Origin: Lentisphaeria bacterium
Lineage (GTDB): Bacteria > Verrucomicrobiota > Lentisphaeria > Victivallales > UBA1829
Assembly (NCBI GenBank): GCA_017455665.1
Contig: JAFSZN010000004.1
Span: forward strand, 1 to 58,149
Direction of reading: 5' to 3'
DNA length: 58,149 nucleotides
Within the stretch, counting starts at the first letter, position 1. Every line of letters starts with the position of its first letter. Made by a program: the position numbers and the translations under genes. The notes beneath the pieces are model-generated. The model searched no databases. It was not told the DNA's origin and worked only from the letters and a program-made list of their open reading frames with translations. Below, piece after piece: positions 43,207-52,113 of the stretch.

Positions 43207-44880
43207 ATGAAAAACCGTCTTCGCTTTTTTTCCGTTTTCGCCGGATGTTTCACTCTTCTTCTGATCGGGACGGCGTTCGTCGTCCGCGCGGATGAGAAGG
43301 ACGACCTCGAAAAACAAAGGAGAGACGAGCTTAAGAGGGTCGAAGCAATGCTCAAGGCGCAGATCGACGCGCTGATCGCGAAGGAGGCGGATCCGAACGA
43401 CGCGAAGTCGATCTACGAGCTCGGCGTCCGCTATCTGAAAGAAGAAAAGGATCCTCTTGTCGGATGGGACCTGTTCCAGCGGGCCGCCGAAATGGGCAAT
43501 GCCGAAGCTCGGTACGCGCTCGGCATGGAGTACCTCGAGCATATTCAGGAGATCCTGCCCCGCGCCGCGGCGAAGGCGGAGGGCGCCAAGTGGCTTGAGA
43601 AGGCCGCCGAACAGGGGCATGTCGGAGCGCAGCTGGCGCTCGCGAAGTGCTACTCGACGGGCAAAGGCGTGAAAAAGGATGAGGCGAAAGCGTTCGAAAT
43701 CTACCGGAAGGCGGCGGATGCCGGCAGCGCGGAAGCGATGTACGAACTCCGCGATTTTTATAATCTTGGCTGGGGCGGCGTGACGGTCGACAGGGCCAAG
43801 GCGGCGGAACTGCTCCGCAAGTCCGCGGAAAAAGGCTATGTCGAAGCGCAGAGGTCGTTGGGGCTTGTCTGTCAGCACGGATACAACACCCCCATCGATC
43901 TGCCGGAGGCAGTCAAATGGTACACTCTGGCCGCGGCGCAGGGCGATTCCAGCTCGAAAGCGTATCTCGAACAGCTGAAGGACGTCATCCCCCTGCTGGA
44001 ACCGGCGGAAAATGGCGACGCCGAAACGCAGTACAAACTTGCCCATTATATTGCCGATCACGACGAGATCGGAACTATCTCCGGCCATTCGCGTTCGGAC
44101 GCGATCCGGAAATGGCTGCTCAAGGCGGCGGAGAACGGGCATCCCGCCGCGCAGCTCGAACTGGCGGAGTCGTACGCTTATTTCGAAAATGGCAACTGGT
44201 GGATTGCGGGGGTCAATGATTTCGCCGAGGCCGCCAAATGGTACCGGAAGGCGGCGGACCAGGGGGATCCCATGGCGCAGGGGATGCTCGGCTGGCTCTA
44301 CGCGACCGGACGCGGCGTGGACAAGGATTTGAAAGCCGCTGTCGAATGGTTCCGCAAGGCCGCGGAGCAGGGCAACGCCGAAGCGCAGTTCGGCATGGGC
44401 CTCAGCATCCGGGACGACTGGCTGGAACCTTACCGGGAGGACCGGGACTGGAAAACGGTCCTCGACTGGTACATCAAAGCGGCGGAGAGCGGCATGAAGC
44501 ATGAACTGCCCGAACTGGAGAACAAAAGAGACTACACCGGGCTGCAGTGCAAGATCGCCTACATGTACCGGAACCGGAACAACTACATCCGGCACTGCAG
44601 GGAGAATCATATCCGGTTTGACGAGTCCGAGCCTGTGGACCAATACCCCGCCGAGGTCGTCAAATGGTTCCGGAAAGCCGCCGAGGCGGGCGATGACGAG
44701 GGGCATTTCGAACTTGTCGAACTTGCCGCCGAACAGGACAGCGAGGCGGCGAAGGACGCGCTCCGCCAGCTCGCGGAGAACGGTGACGGATACGCGCGGA
44801 GCGTCGTGAAGGAACACGGCTGGGACAAGCCGGAACAGGCTGGATCGGAACGGAAGGAAGCGTCGCCCGACGGGGAATGA
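43207..44880 (+). CDS. Exported Sel1-like (TPR) repeat protein
   Basis: A 557-residue protein with a Sec signal peptide (MKNRLRFFSVFAGC, core, VVRA) and about twelve Sel1-type helical repeats: short AAExGxAxAQxxLG-like units such as AAEMGNAEARYALGMEYLE, WLEKAAEQGHVGAQLALAKC and WFRKAAEQGNAEAQFGMGL. Such solenoids mediate protein contacts, in some bacteria linked to secretion or regulation, but no partner is visible. It is monocistronic, with its own promoter and terminator, and is followed by an LRR protein gene with a similar promoter. Confidence 0.85.
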   Translation: MKNRLRFFSVFAGCFTLLLIGTAFVVRADEKDDLEKQRRDELKRVEAMLKAQIDALIAKEADPNDAKSIYELGVRYLKEEKDPLVGWDLFQRAAEMGNAEARYALGMEYLEHIQEILPRAAAKAEGAKWLEKAAEQGHVGAQLALAKCYSTGKGVKKDEAKAFEIYRKAADAGSAEAMYELRDFYNLGWGGVTVDRAKAAELLRKSAEKGYVEAQRSLGLVCQHGYNTPIDLPEAVKWYTLAAAQGDSSSKAYLEQLKDVIPLLEPAENGDAETQYKLAHYIADHDEIGTISGHSRSDAIRKWLLKAAENGHPAAQLELAESYAYFENGNWWIAGVNDFAEAAKWYRKAADQGDPMAQGMLGWLYATGRGVDKDLKAAVEWFRKAAEQGNAEAQFGMGLSIRDDWLEPYREDRDWKTVLDWYIKAAESGMKHELPELENKRDYTGLQCKIAYMYRNRNNYIRHCRENHIRFDESEPVDQYPAEVVKWFRKAAEAGDDEGHFELVELAAEQDSEAAKDALRQLAENGDGYARSVVKEHGWDKPEQAGSERKEASPDGE

Positions 44881-44917
44881 CGTTTCCCCGATTCCTTCCC
44901 GGTCATAAAAACAGTCG

Positions 44918-44955
44918 CGGCACGCATCACACTTTGGCGATACGTGCCGTTCTTT
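44918..44955 (+). terminator. Putative terminator after the Sel1-repeat gene
   Basis: A 7-bp stem CGGCACG/CGTGCCG (44918-44924 with 44943-44949) has an 18-base loop and is followed by TTCTTT. It is weaker than the other terminators in the window. Confidence 0.45.
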
Positions 44956-45024
44956 CGCGTCGGCGGCAGGGATTCCGCCGGGCATTGACGCGCGGAAAAA
45001 CACTTCCTTTTTTTAGAAAAACAC

Positions 45025-45053
45025 TTGACAATCCGGGGAAAAGGATGTATTGT
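45025..45053 (+). promoter_or_regulatory. Promoter for the LRR gene
   Basis: Consensus TTGACA (45025-45030), 17-base spacer, TATTGT (45048-45053), about 110 bases before the ATG. It is the best -35 box in the window. Confidence 0.6.
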
Positions 45054-45164
45054 CTTTTTGCTGGACAACCCGAAGCCCCGCGAGAGATGGCCGCTGCGTC
45101 CGGCGGCGGGAAGAAACAAGCAGGTATCGCGGGCCGCACAACGGAAAAAAAGAAGGACGCCACG

Positions 45165-47255
45165 ATGAAAGATGAAAATAATATGCCGCGCGTGTCGATC
45201 ATCGACCGGTTGAGGCCGGTCGCCGCGATCCTTCTGCCGATGCTGGTGCTGTACGTGCTGTTTTGGGCGTTCACGCAGCACATGTACTACTACGCCGTCC
45301 CGGCGGGGACGACGGTCGTCGACGCGTCCGTGATCGAAACGTATTCGCCGCTGGGGAAATACATCGACGGGCTGAAGTGGACGAAGACGCATAAGTGGAT
45401 CAAGCCGTACCTGCCGTACCGGCATTACATCATCCCGGACGGCGCGACGGAGATCGCCGAGAATGCGTTCCGGGGCCACAAGGTCGTTGTCAGCGTCCGG
45501 ATCCCGGACAGCGTCACGAAGATCGCGTCACGGGCGTTTCAGGACTGCGAGAGACTGGAGTCCGTCACCCTGTCGGACGGTCTCACGGAGATCCCTGCAA
45601 GCGTCTTTTCGGGATGCGCCTCCCTGGTGTCCGTCCGGATCCCGGACAGCGTGAAGAAGATCGGCGACAACGCATTCGAGAAGTGTTCCTCGTTGCGGTC
45701 GGTCGACCTCCCGGACGGCGTGAAGACGATCGACTACTGCGCGTTCGAGAAGTGTACCTCGTTGCGTTCGGTCGGCCTCCCGGACAGCCTGGAGACCATC
45801 AGGTTCGGCTTGTTCCGTGATTGCGCCAACCTGAAGAGCATCCGGATCCCCGATCAAGTAAAGTCCTTGGAAGACTGCGCGTTCGAGCATTGCGCCGGGC
45901 TGAAAAGCGTCCGGCTCCCGGACAGCCTGGAGAAGATCGGCGACCACGCGTTTTTGGGGTGCACCTCCCTGCGCGAGCTGGAGATCCCCGACAGTGTGCT
46001 CTGGATCGAGTTCGAAGCATTCCAGGACTGCACCGGCCTGGAGGAGGTCCGGCTGCCCGCCTCGCTGGGGCGGTCCGAACCGGTCAGCGTCTTCAGGGAG
46101 CCTCCGTCGTTCCAGGGGATGCCGGAGGTGATATGGGAGACTTACGCGAGCATGGGGCTGCATCATGGTCTCTTTAAGGGCTGCACCTCGCTGAAAAAGG
46201 TCGTGGTCCCGGAGGGGATCCAGTATATCGAATACGATGTCTTTTCCGGCTGCACGGCGCTGAAGGAGGTCAATCTCCCGGACAGCTTGACGAAGATCGA
46301 ATATCACGCGTTCCGGGACTGCCGCAGCCTGCCGCCCGTGACCATCGGGAAGAACGTGAATCGCATCGAAGGCGGCGCGTTCTCCGGGAGCGGCTGCCGC
46401 CTCTCGGTCCCGGACGACCACCCGCTGTACACGGTCGAGGACGGCGTTTTCTATTCCAAAGACGGCAAAACGCTGTTGGTCTGCGCCTCGGAACCCGCCG
46501 CGCCGTTTGTCGTCCCGCCGCGCGTGCGGGAGATCGCGCCAAAGGCGTTCGAGCATTGCGCGAGCCTGACGGACATCCGTCTGCCGGAGGGGGTGGAAAC
46601 GGTCCCCGCGGGGTGTTTCAGGGGGTGTGCCGGACTGATACACGTCGGACTGCCGGACACGCTGACGAAGATCGATGTGTACGCGTTCGGGGAGTGCACC
46701 GCACTGAAACAGATCGAACTGCCGCAATCGCTGAAGGAAATCGGCGCGAGCGTGTTCGAATGGGGCGCGGTCATGCCGGAAATCGTGATCCCGCCGGGCG
46801 TGACGAAGCTCAGCGAAAACGCGTTTTTCTGCAGCTACGTGGAGTCGGTCCGGCTTCCGCCCGGTATGAAGACGATCCCCAAAGAGGCGTTCCGGCAGTG
46901 TATGTCCCTGAAGGAGATCGTCATTCCGGACGGCGTGACGAAGATCGAAGACAGGGCGTTTTTTGCCTGCTCCAAAATGGAACGCGTTACGCTCCCGGAC
47001 AGCCTGAAGGAGATCGGCGAGGAGGCGTTCGCCCAGTGCGAAGAGCTGAAACGCATCACCATCCCGGACAGCGTCACGAAGATCGGTCCGAAGGCGTTTC
47101 GCAGCTGCTGGACCCTGGGAGAGGTCGAGCTGCCGGACGGCGCGGCGGATATCGACGAAACGGCATTCGAAGCTACGCCCTATCGGAACAGAAAAAAGAC
47201 TCCGGCGAAACAGGAGCGTGTTCCCGAGGACCCGGATGAGCTGTTTTTTGAATAG
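45165..47255 (+). CDS. Membrane-anchored leucine-rich repeat protein (BspA/LRR_5 type)
   Basis: A 696-residue protein. An N-terminal hydrophilic stretch and one membrane helix (AAILLPMLVLYVLFWAF, about 19-36) are followed by more than 20 BspA-type LRR_5 units of 20-25 residues, e.g. IPDSVTKIASRAFQDCERLE and LPDSLKEIGEEAFAQCEEL. Each has a C-x-x-L core and an IPDxVTxIxxxAF strand. The tail is acidic and hydrophilic. LRR_5 proteins are often cell-surface or extracellular binding proteins; here the N-terminal helix would anchor the LRR solenoid outside the inner membrane. AAGGA precedes the ATG. Confidence 0.85.
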   Translation: MKDENNMPRVSIIDRLRPVAAILLPMLVLYVLFWAFTQHMYYYAVPAGTTVVDASVIETYSPLGKYIDGLKWTKTHKWIKPYLPYRHYIIPDGATEIAENAFRGHKVVVSVRIPDSVTKIASRAFQDCERLESVTLSDGLTEIPASVFSGCASLVSVRIPDSVKKIGDNAFEKCSSLRSVDLPDGVKTIDYCAFEKCTSLRSVGLPDSLETIRFGLFRDCANLKSIRIPDQVKSLEDCAFEHCAGLKSVRLPDSLEKIGDHAFLGCTSLRELEIPDSVLWIEFEAFQDCTGLEEVRLPASLGRSEPVSVFREPPSFQGMPEVIWETYASMGLHHGLFKGCTSLKKVVVPEGIQYIEYDVFSGCTALKEVNLPDSLTKIEYHAFRDCRSLPPVTIGKNVNRIEGGAFSGSGCRLSVPDDHPLYTVEDGVFYSKDGKTLLVCASEPAAPFVVPPRVREIAPKAFEHCASLTDIRLPEGVETVPAGCFRGCAGLIHVGLPDTLTKIDVYAFGECTALKQIELPQSLKEIGASVFEWGAVMPEIVIPPGVTKLSENAFFCSYVESVRLPPGMKTIPKEAFRQCMSLKEIVIPDGVTKIEDRAFFACSKMERVTLPDSLKEIGEEAFAQCEELKRITIPDSVTKIGPKAFRSCWTLGEVELPDGAADIDETAFEATPYRNRKKTPAKQERVPEDPDELFFE

Positions 47256-47285
47256 CGCTCCGCCGCGCGAGAGTCCCCCTGCCGG

Positions 47286-47299
47286 GCGTTTTGAAACGC
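47286..47299. terminator. Possible bidirectional terminator between LRR gene and exbD
   Basis: Small hairpin GCGTTT/AAACGC with a two-base loop, followed by GTTTTGCTTG on the plus strand. It is the only candidate structure in the convergent gap 47256-47318. Confidence 0.35.
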
Positions 47300-47318
47300 G
47301 TTTTGCTTGAATCCGGGG

Positions 47319-47741
47319 TTACCGGGTGTTGTACTGTTCGTCGTAGGTACGGACGGCGACGTTGTGGAGGCCGCGGAAGGAGCAGAGGTCGAGGATTTCG
47401 ACGACGCGGCTGAACGCGACCGCCTTGTCGCAGTCCACGCGGATGCGGCGGTCCTGGTTCTCCTCGGAGAGCTCCAGCAGGATCTGGTGGAGCTCGGAGA
47501 TCGTGACCGGCCTGCCGTTGTAGAACACCATTTTCTCCTTGTTGACGCCGATGACCATGGTGTCGTTGTCCGGCGGGACGTCGAGCGAGGACGTGGAGAC
47601 GGGCAGGTCGATGTCGATGTCGCGGTTTTCCTTCTTGGCGACCGTGGTGATCAGGAAAAAGATGAGGAGGAGGAAGACGCAGTCGATCAGCGAAGACATG
47701 CCGATCTCGAGCTTATCCTCCGATGAACGTCTGATGCGCAT
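47319..47741 (-). CDS. exbD: ExbD/TolR family protein (second copy in the operon)
   Basis: A 140-residue biopolymer-transport protein. It has a short basic cytoplasmic N-terminus (MRIRRSSEDKLEIGMSSL), one membrane helix beginning with the proton-conducting aspartate (LIDCVFLLLIFFLITTV), and a periplasmic domain ending RVVEILDLCSFRGLHNVAVR. It is the last gene of the exbD-coiled-coil-exbB-exbD operon, 24 bases after exbB. The presence of two different ExbD proteins suggests a heteromeric stator plug. Confidence 0.92.
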   Translation of the reverse strand: MRIRRSSEDKLEIGMSSLIDCVFLLLIFFLITTVAKKENRDIDIDLPVSTSSLDVPPDNDTMVIGVNKEKMVFYNGRPVTISELHQILLELSEENQDRRIRVDCDKAVAFSRVVEILDLCSFRGLHNVAVRTYDEQYNTR

Positions 47742-47765
47742 GTGCGGCGGTCCCGTGGTTCTGCG

Positions 47766-48512
47766 TTACTTCTTCTGCGCGTCCAGCGCGGCGAACATGG
47801 CCTCGAGGTTTTCCTCGATGGCGAGTTCGGCGATGGAGAGTTTCTGCTTCAGGTAGTGGTACGCGCCGAGGGCGGGGATGGCGAGCACGAGGCCCATGTC
47901 GGTTGTGATGAGCGCCTTGCTGATGGAGTCGGCGAGGAGCGCGGCGTCGCCGGTGTCGCCGAGGATGGCGACCTTGGAGAACGCCTCGATCATGCCGATC
48001 ACGGTGCCGAGCAGACCGAGCATCGGCGCCATGGTGGCGATGATCGCCAGCGGATAACTGCGCTGTCTGTGGCGTTCGATCGCGCGGGCGGCGGCGTCCG
48101 CCACGGCGGTCTGGAGACGGGCTTCGTCCATGCCGGGATGATCCACGATGTACGCGCCGGCGTCGGCGAGGATGCTGGGCTTCGCCTCGGCTTCCTTGCG
48201 GATCGCGTCGGCGTCATCCTTCGCGATGGCGTCGGCGAAGAAATCGGCATAGTAGGCGGGCGCGAGGTGTTTTTTGCGCATGCGGATGAGGCGTTCAACG
48301 AGGAATCCGATGGCGGCGGCGCTGAGGAGCAGGAGCACGGCGGAGGTCATGCCGCCGTTGATGATCTCCTGGATCCAGTCGATCGTCATTTCATCGGCGG
48401 GCTCGGAGGCGGTTTCCGCAACGGTTTCGGCGGCGTTCTGGGCGGCAAGGAATCCGGGGAGGCAGAAGAGCGCCGCGGCGGAGAGGATCGAAGCACGGAT
48501 GGGAAGTTTCAT
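47766..48512 (-). CDS. exbB: ExbB/TolQ/MotA family proton channel
   Basis: A 248-residue member of the ExbB family with an N-terminal signal peptide (MKLPIRASILSAAALFC..FLAAQ) and a short periplasmic stretch before the first helix (TSAVLLLLSAAAIGFLVERL). The signature region IIATMAPMLGLLGTVIGMIEAF and SKALITTDMGLVLAIPALGAY form the second and third helices. It couples proton flow to ExbD and the energy transducer (family knowledge). The start at 48512 has AAAGG six bases upstream. Confidence 0.93.
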   Translation of the reverse strand: MKLPIRASILSAAALFCLPGFLAAQNAAETVAETASEPADEMTIDWIQEIINGGMTSAVLLLLSAAAIGFLVERLIRMRKKHLAPAYYADFFADAIAKDDADAIRKEAEAKPSILADAGAYIVDHPGMDEARLQTAVADAAARAIERHRQRSYPLAIIATMAPMLGLLGTVIGMIEAFSKVAILGDTGDAALLADSISKALITTDMGLVLAIPALGAYHYLKQKLSIAELAIEENLEAMFAALDAQKK

Positions 48513-48560
48513 GGAGAACCTTTCGTAGTTTTTTATGTTATTCATATTTCGTGATAAACA

Positions 48561-51422
48561 TCAGGGGAGTCTGCGGCGCGCGGAGGGCGTCGAGGGAGCG
48601 GCGTCAGGGCGGGCGGTCTGCGTCTGAGGGGCGTTGCGGCGCTGTTCGGCGGCGCGTTTCGCGGCGGCCGCGGCGGCGGGGGTCTCCTCGCGGACCATGA
48701 CGAACGAGAACTGGCATTCGTCGGGCCCGTTTTCCACGCAGAAGAGGATGGTGTTCCAGCCCTTGCGGAAGTGGATGTGGACGATGTTTTCGTGGAGGCC
48801 CCAGGTGCTCAGCTCGTCGTCGAACCAGACCTGCTCGCCGTTGATCCAGAGGACGCTGGCGTCGTCGGATCCGATCATGGCGAGGACGTCGGTATCCTCC
48901 TCGAAATGAACGTCGGTATAGGCGTAGTAGATCGCGTTGTCCATCTTGTCCGGCGTGCGGATGCAGGTCGTGTCGGTCTGAACGTAGCGCCAGCGGAGGC
49001 GAATGGGCTTCTGCGTGACCGGGTCGATCTTGCCGTCATACTCGGCGTCGAGGTCGATCCTGGTCTCGGGCTCCCGTTTCACGCGGTCCGCGATGTGCGT
49101 GAACCTGCTGCCGTCGTATTTGCCTTCCCACGGGCCGATCACGTACCAGGAGTCGATGAAGACGAATCCGTGGCGGGCGGCGTTTTTGCTGACGCGTCGT
49201 CCGGGGACGGATTCCGCGATGATGGCGTAGTCGGCGGGCTCGGAGGCGATGCGCTTGCTGTCGGAGTTGCCGACGGGGCTGTAATAGTAGCCGCCGAACT
49301 CGAAGTCGAAGTCGCCGCGGAACGCGATGCCGCCTCCGCCGTAGGCGCCGCGGTTGTTGCCGAAGCTGGAACCGTTTCCGTTGCCCTGACCCTGGCTCTG
49401 GCCTTGTCCCTGGCTTTGTCCCTGGCCCTGCTGTCCGGCGCGCTCCACGCCCTCGCGGCCCATCCGGCCGAGCTGGCGCATCATGTCGGCGAGACTGCCC
49501 TGTCCCTGGCCCTGGCGGCCGCCCTGCATGCCGGCCTGCTGGTTGCGCATGGCGCGCTGCTGGATGGCGGAGAAGAGGCGTTCGGCGGAGAGCGGGAGGT
49601 TGATGCCCGCCATGCGCGCGAGGCTGTTCGCGCGGGACGAAAGCGAATCGGCGGCGTCCTGGAGCGCGGTCATCTGTTCGAGCGCGCGGAGGAGCTGTTC
49701 CTTGGTCATGTACTGTCCGCCGCCCTGCGAACCGCCCTGTCCCTGTCCGTCGCCCTGTTCGCCGTTCTGTCCCTGCTGCCCGCCCTGCTGGCTCGCGTTC
49801 TGCGATTCGCTCTGCGGATCGTTCCTGAGCGCTTCGAGGAGCTTGCGGAGGTACTGTTCGGCCTCGACCGTGGTGAATTCGTCGCGGTAACGGCCTTCCA
49901 TCGCCTTGTCGAGGAAGCTTTCGGCGTCGGCGTCCATCGCCTTGGCGGCCTCCTGGATGTCGGCGAATTCCGGATCGATGTTATAAATCCACTCGGACAG
50001 CTTCGAGCTGATCTCGTTGCGGTGGTTCAGCGCGGCCAGGTAGGCGGTGTTCGCGAGGTCCGGAAGCTTGCGCTGGACGGTCGTGTTCGTGTCCTTGAGC
50101 TGACGGTCGAATCCCTGCATGTCGCGGGACGCGGTCTGCAGGAACGAGAGGTCCTGCCGCGCGGTGTCGGTGTCGTTTGCCTCGACGGCTTTCCTGATCG
50201 CCTCGTAGGCGCGCTGCGCCTGCTCCATCGTGTGCTTCGCGTTCTCGTCGACCTCGTTCACCAGATAAATCTCGAAGGACGGCACGTCGTATTCGAAATC
50301 GTAATCGTAAACATCATCGTCATAGACGACCGCCGGCCCGATGATGCCGGGTCTGGGGAGGGTGCGCTGACGGCGCGGACGGTTCTTGCGTTCCTCTTCC
50401 GCCTTCTTGATGCGTTCGCGGCTTTCCTCGGCGGTCTTCTTCGCCTGCTCGTAGGCTTCCTGCGTGAGGCGCAGCACCTCTTCGGCGGCGTCGAGGATCT
50501 TCTGCGGATCCTCGGCTGCGCCGTCGTTCTGCGCCAGGTCGCGCGAGAAATGCTCCATGGAGGTCTGGTCCATGTTTTTGTTGATGGAGTCCATCGACCG
50601 GATGGCGTTCTGGTAGGCGTTCAGCTCGGCGTACTTCGTATCGAGCTGTTCCTCCTTCGCCGCCATGAAGTCCTTCAGCTGCTGGAGCGTGGCGTCGACG
50701 GGCGGCATTTCGGGCGGGGTGTTCATGATGCCGATGTCGTATACGCCGGACATGTCGCCGCTGAGGATGGAGTCGATCATGCGTTCGAGTTCGAGCGACT
50801 GCCATTCGGCGGTGGCGGAGTCGACGCCGTAGTCGAGGTAGCTGGACGGGTTCGCGCGGAACTTTTCGCTGTTCGCCTTCATGGTCTCCAGCTGGCCGCG
50901 GAAGACGGGGATCAGGTCGTCGCCCGGATGCTGTTTCAGCTGCTGGCGGATGTCGCCGGCGATGCGCGCGTTCTCCGTGAACGGCACGACATAATCGAAT
51001 TCGTTGGACAGGTTTTCGGCGAGGTCGAACAGGCGTTCGTACGCCTCCTCCATCGGGTCGCGCAGTTCGGAGTAGATCTCCTTCAGTTCCTCCTTGCGCT
51101 CCTCCATCTTCTCAAGGGTCTCCTCGACCTCCTCCAGTTTCTTGCGGATCTCCTTTTCCTTGCGTTTCTGGACGCGGTCGCGGATCTTCTTGAGTTCGGC
51201 GGGCGGGGCTTCCTTCTTGATCTTCTCGGGGTCGTTCTTGTGGGCTTCGCGCTTCGCCTCGTTCTCCTGTTTCTGCTTCATCGCCTCTTCGAGCGAATAC
51301 CGGCTGTAGCGGATGAAATCGAGCTGCCAGGCTGCGACGATCGCGCCGAGGTAGCAGAGGAGCGTGAGGCCCCAGATGATGGCCGTCGTGCGGCCGGACT
51401 GCATTGTTCGTTTGCTTTTCAT
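48561..51422 (-). CDS. 953-residue membrane-anchored coiled-coil protein in the ExbB/ExbD operon
   Basis: I recognise no named family. Layout: a short cytoplasmic start, one membrane helix (about 13-32, AIIWGLTLLCYLGAIVAAW), a highly charged helical/coiled-coil stretch (about 43-130, Lys/Glu-rich), more helical regions to about 540, Gln/Gly-rich low-complexity linkers (about 540-566 and 662-695), and a C-terminal beta-sandwich (about 745-912) with GSDDASVLWINGEQVWFDDE and FRKGWNTILFCVENGPDE, like carbohydrate-binding beta domains. An Ala/Pro/Arg-rich tail follows. Topology and operon position suggest an energy transducer analogous to TonB/TolA, but this is inference and no TonB C-terminal domain is seen. 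GAGG lies eight bases before the ATG. Confidence 0.75.
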   Translation of the reverse strand: MKSKRTMQSGRTTAIIWGLTLLCYLGAIVAAWQLDFIRYSRYSLEEAMKQKQENEAKREAHKNDPEKIKKEAPPAELKKIRDRVQKRKEKEIRKKLEEVEETLEKMEERKEELKEIYSELRDPMEEAYERLFDLAENLSNEFDYVVPFTENARIAGDIRQQLKQHPGDDLIPVFRGQLETMKANSEKFRANPSSYLDYGVDSATAEWQSLELERMIDSILSGDMSGVYDIGIMNTPPEMPPVDATLQQLKDFMAAKEEQLDTKYAELNAYQNAIRSMDSINKNMDQTSMEHFSRDLAQNDGAAEDPQKILDAAEEVLRLTQEAYEQAKKTAEESRERIKKAEEERKNRPRRQRTLPRPGIIGPAVVYDDDVYDYDFEYDVPSFEIYLVNEVDENAKHTMEQAQRAYEAIRKAVEANDTDTARQDLSFLQTASRDMQGFDRQLKDTNTTVQRKLPDLANTAYLAALNHRNEISSKLSEWIYNIDPEFADIQEAAKAMDADAESFLDKAMEGRYRDEFTTVEAEQYLRKLLEALRNDPQSESQNASQQGGQQGQNGEQGDGQGQGGSQGGGQYMTKEQLLRALEQMTALQDAADSLSSRANSLARMAGINLPLSAERLFSAIQQRAMRNQQAGMQGGRQGQGQGSLADMMRQLGRMGREGVERAGQQGQGQSQGQGQSQGQGNGNGSSFGNNRGAYGGGGIAFRGDFDFEFGGYYYSPVGNSDSKRIASEPADYAIIAESVPGRRVSKNAARHGFVFIDSWYVIGPWEGKYDGSRFTHIADRVKREPETRIDLDAEYDGKIDPVTQKPIRLRWRYVQTDTTCIRTPDKMDNAIYYAYTDVHFEEDTDVLAMIGSDDASVLWINGEQVWFDDELSTWGLHENIVHIHFRKGWNTILFCVENGPDECQFSFVMVREETPAAAAAAKRAAEQRRNAPQTQTARPDAAPSTPSARRRLP

Positions 51423-51437
51423 GTCAGTGCCTCGCTT

Positions 51438-51917
51438 TTAATCCGATGAACCGGGGATGTAGAACCGGGATTCGCGGTAGTCGCGCATGCGGACGTCGAC
51501 CTTGTTCAGATGGTTGATCTGGAGCTTGTCGAGCATGTCGATCACGGTCTGGAACTCGACGTCGGGGTCGGCGTACAGGCGCACGTTGATCTCCTCGCCC
51601 GCGCCCTGCGTCATGCGGCCCAGGTTCTCCACGAACTTGTCCACGTCGCCGATGACCCGGAAATCCGGGCGTCCATCCTGCAGGCGGCGTTCCGCCGAGT
51701 AGTAGCGGCCGTCCTTGCCGATCGCGAGGATCACGCGGCGCGCGTCCATGCGTTCGGAGATGGTCACGTCGGGGTCCGGGACCTCGATGGGGATCTGTTT
51801 TTCGAGCTTCTTCATCATGGTGGTGATGAGGAAGAAGATGAGGAGAAGGAAGACGCAGTCGATGAGGGGCGACATTTCGAGCGTGACGTCGTCATCGTCT
51901 TTTTTTCGGATTCTCAT
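51438..51917 (-). CDS. exbD: ExbD/TolR family protein (first gene of operon)
   Basis: A 159-residue ExbD homologue: charged start (MRIRKKDDDDVTLEMSPL), helix with the conserved Asp (LIDCVFLLLIFFLITTMM), and a periplasmic domain about 20 residues longer than that of the downstream copy, ending MLDKLQINHLNKVDVRMRDY. The stop lies 15 bases before the start of the coiled-coil gene. A TATAAT (51964-51959 on the minus strand) lies upstream without a convincing -35, so a nonstandard or activator-dependent promoter is possible. Confidence 0.92.
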   Translation of the reverse strand: MRIRKKDDDDVTLEMSPLIDCVFLLLIFFLITTMMKKLEKQIPIEVPDPDVTISERMDARRVILAIGKDGRYYSAERRLQDGRPDFRVIGDVDKFVENLGRMTQGAGEEINVRLYADPDVEFQTVIDMLDKLQINHLNKVDVRMRDYRESRFYIPGSSD

Positions 51918-52059
51918 ATTCGGTCAAATCAAGGTTGCTGGTCGGTTCTGAAAACTGGATTATAGGCATTAGACGTGCGAGGCACCCGTTTTCTTAGCGC
52001 CGTTTCTCTTTTTTTTCCGGGGATGGAGCAATTTTCAGGCAAATCGCTGGCGAATGACA

Positions 52060-52095
52060 ATGAAAAGAGCGGGAGCTGGCTGCGGCTTCCGCTCT
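52060..52095 (-). terminator. Terminator after the esterase, related to the palindromic repeat
   Basis: Stem AGAGCGG/CCGCTCT (52066-52072 with 52089-52095) plus inner AGC/GCT, with loop TGGCTGCG like repeat copy C. It is followed on the minus strand by TTTTC. Counted as a possible copy D of the dispersed palindrome. Confidence 0.55.
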
Positions 52096-52113
52096 GAAAA
52101 CTTGCTGAAGCGA

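Noticed and set aside
47286-47299. Strong terminator for the ExbD operon at GCGTTT/AAACGC
   Set aside because: The stem is short with a two-base loop and no T tract on the minus strand. Listed only as a weak candidate.
48771-51449. Long plus-strand open frame opposite the coiled-coil gene
   Set aside because: The opposite frame has a membrane helix, coiled coil, and operon context with Shine-Dalgarno. The plus frame shows only Leu/Ala/Arg-rich translation without motifs.
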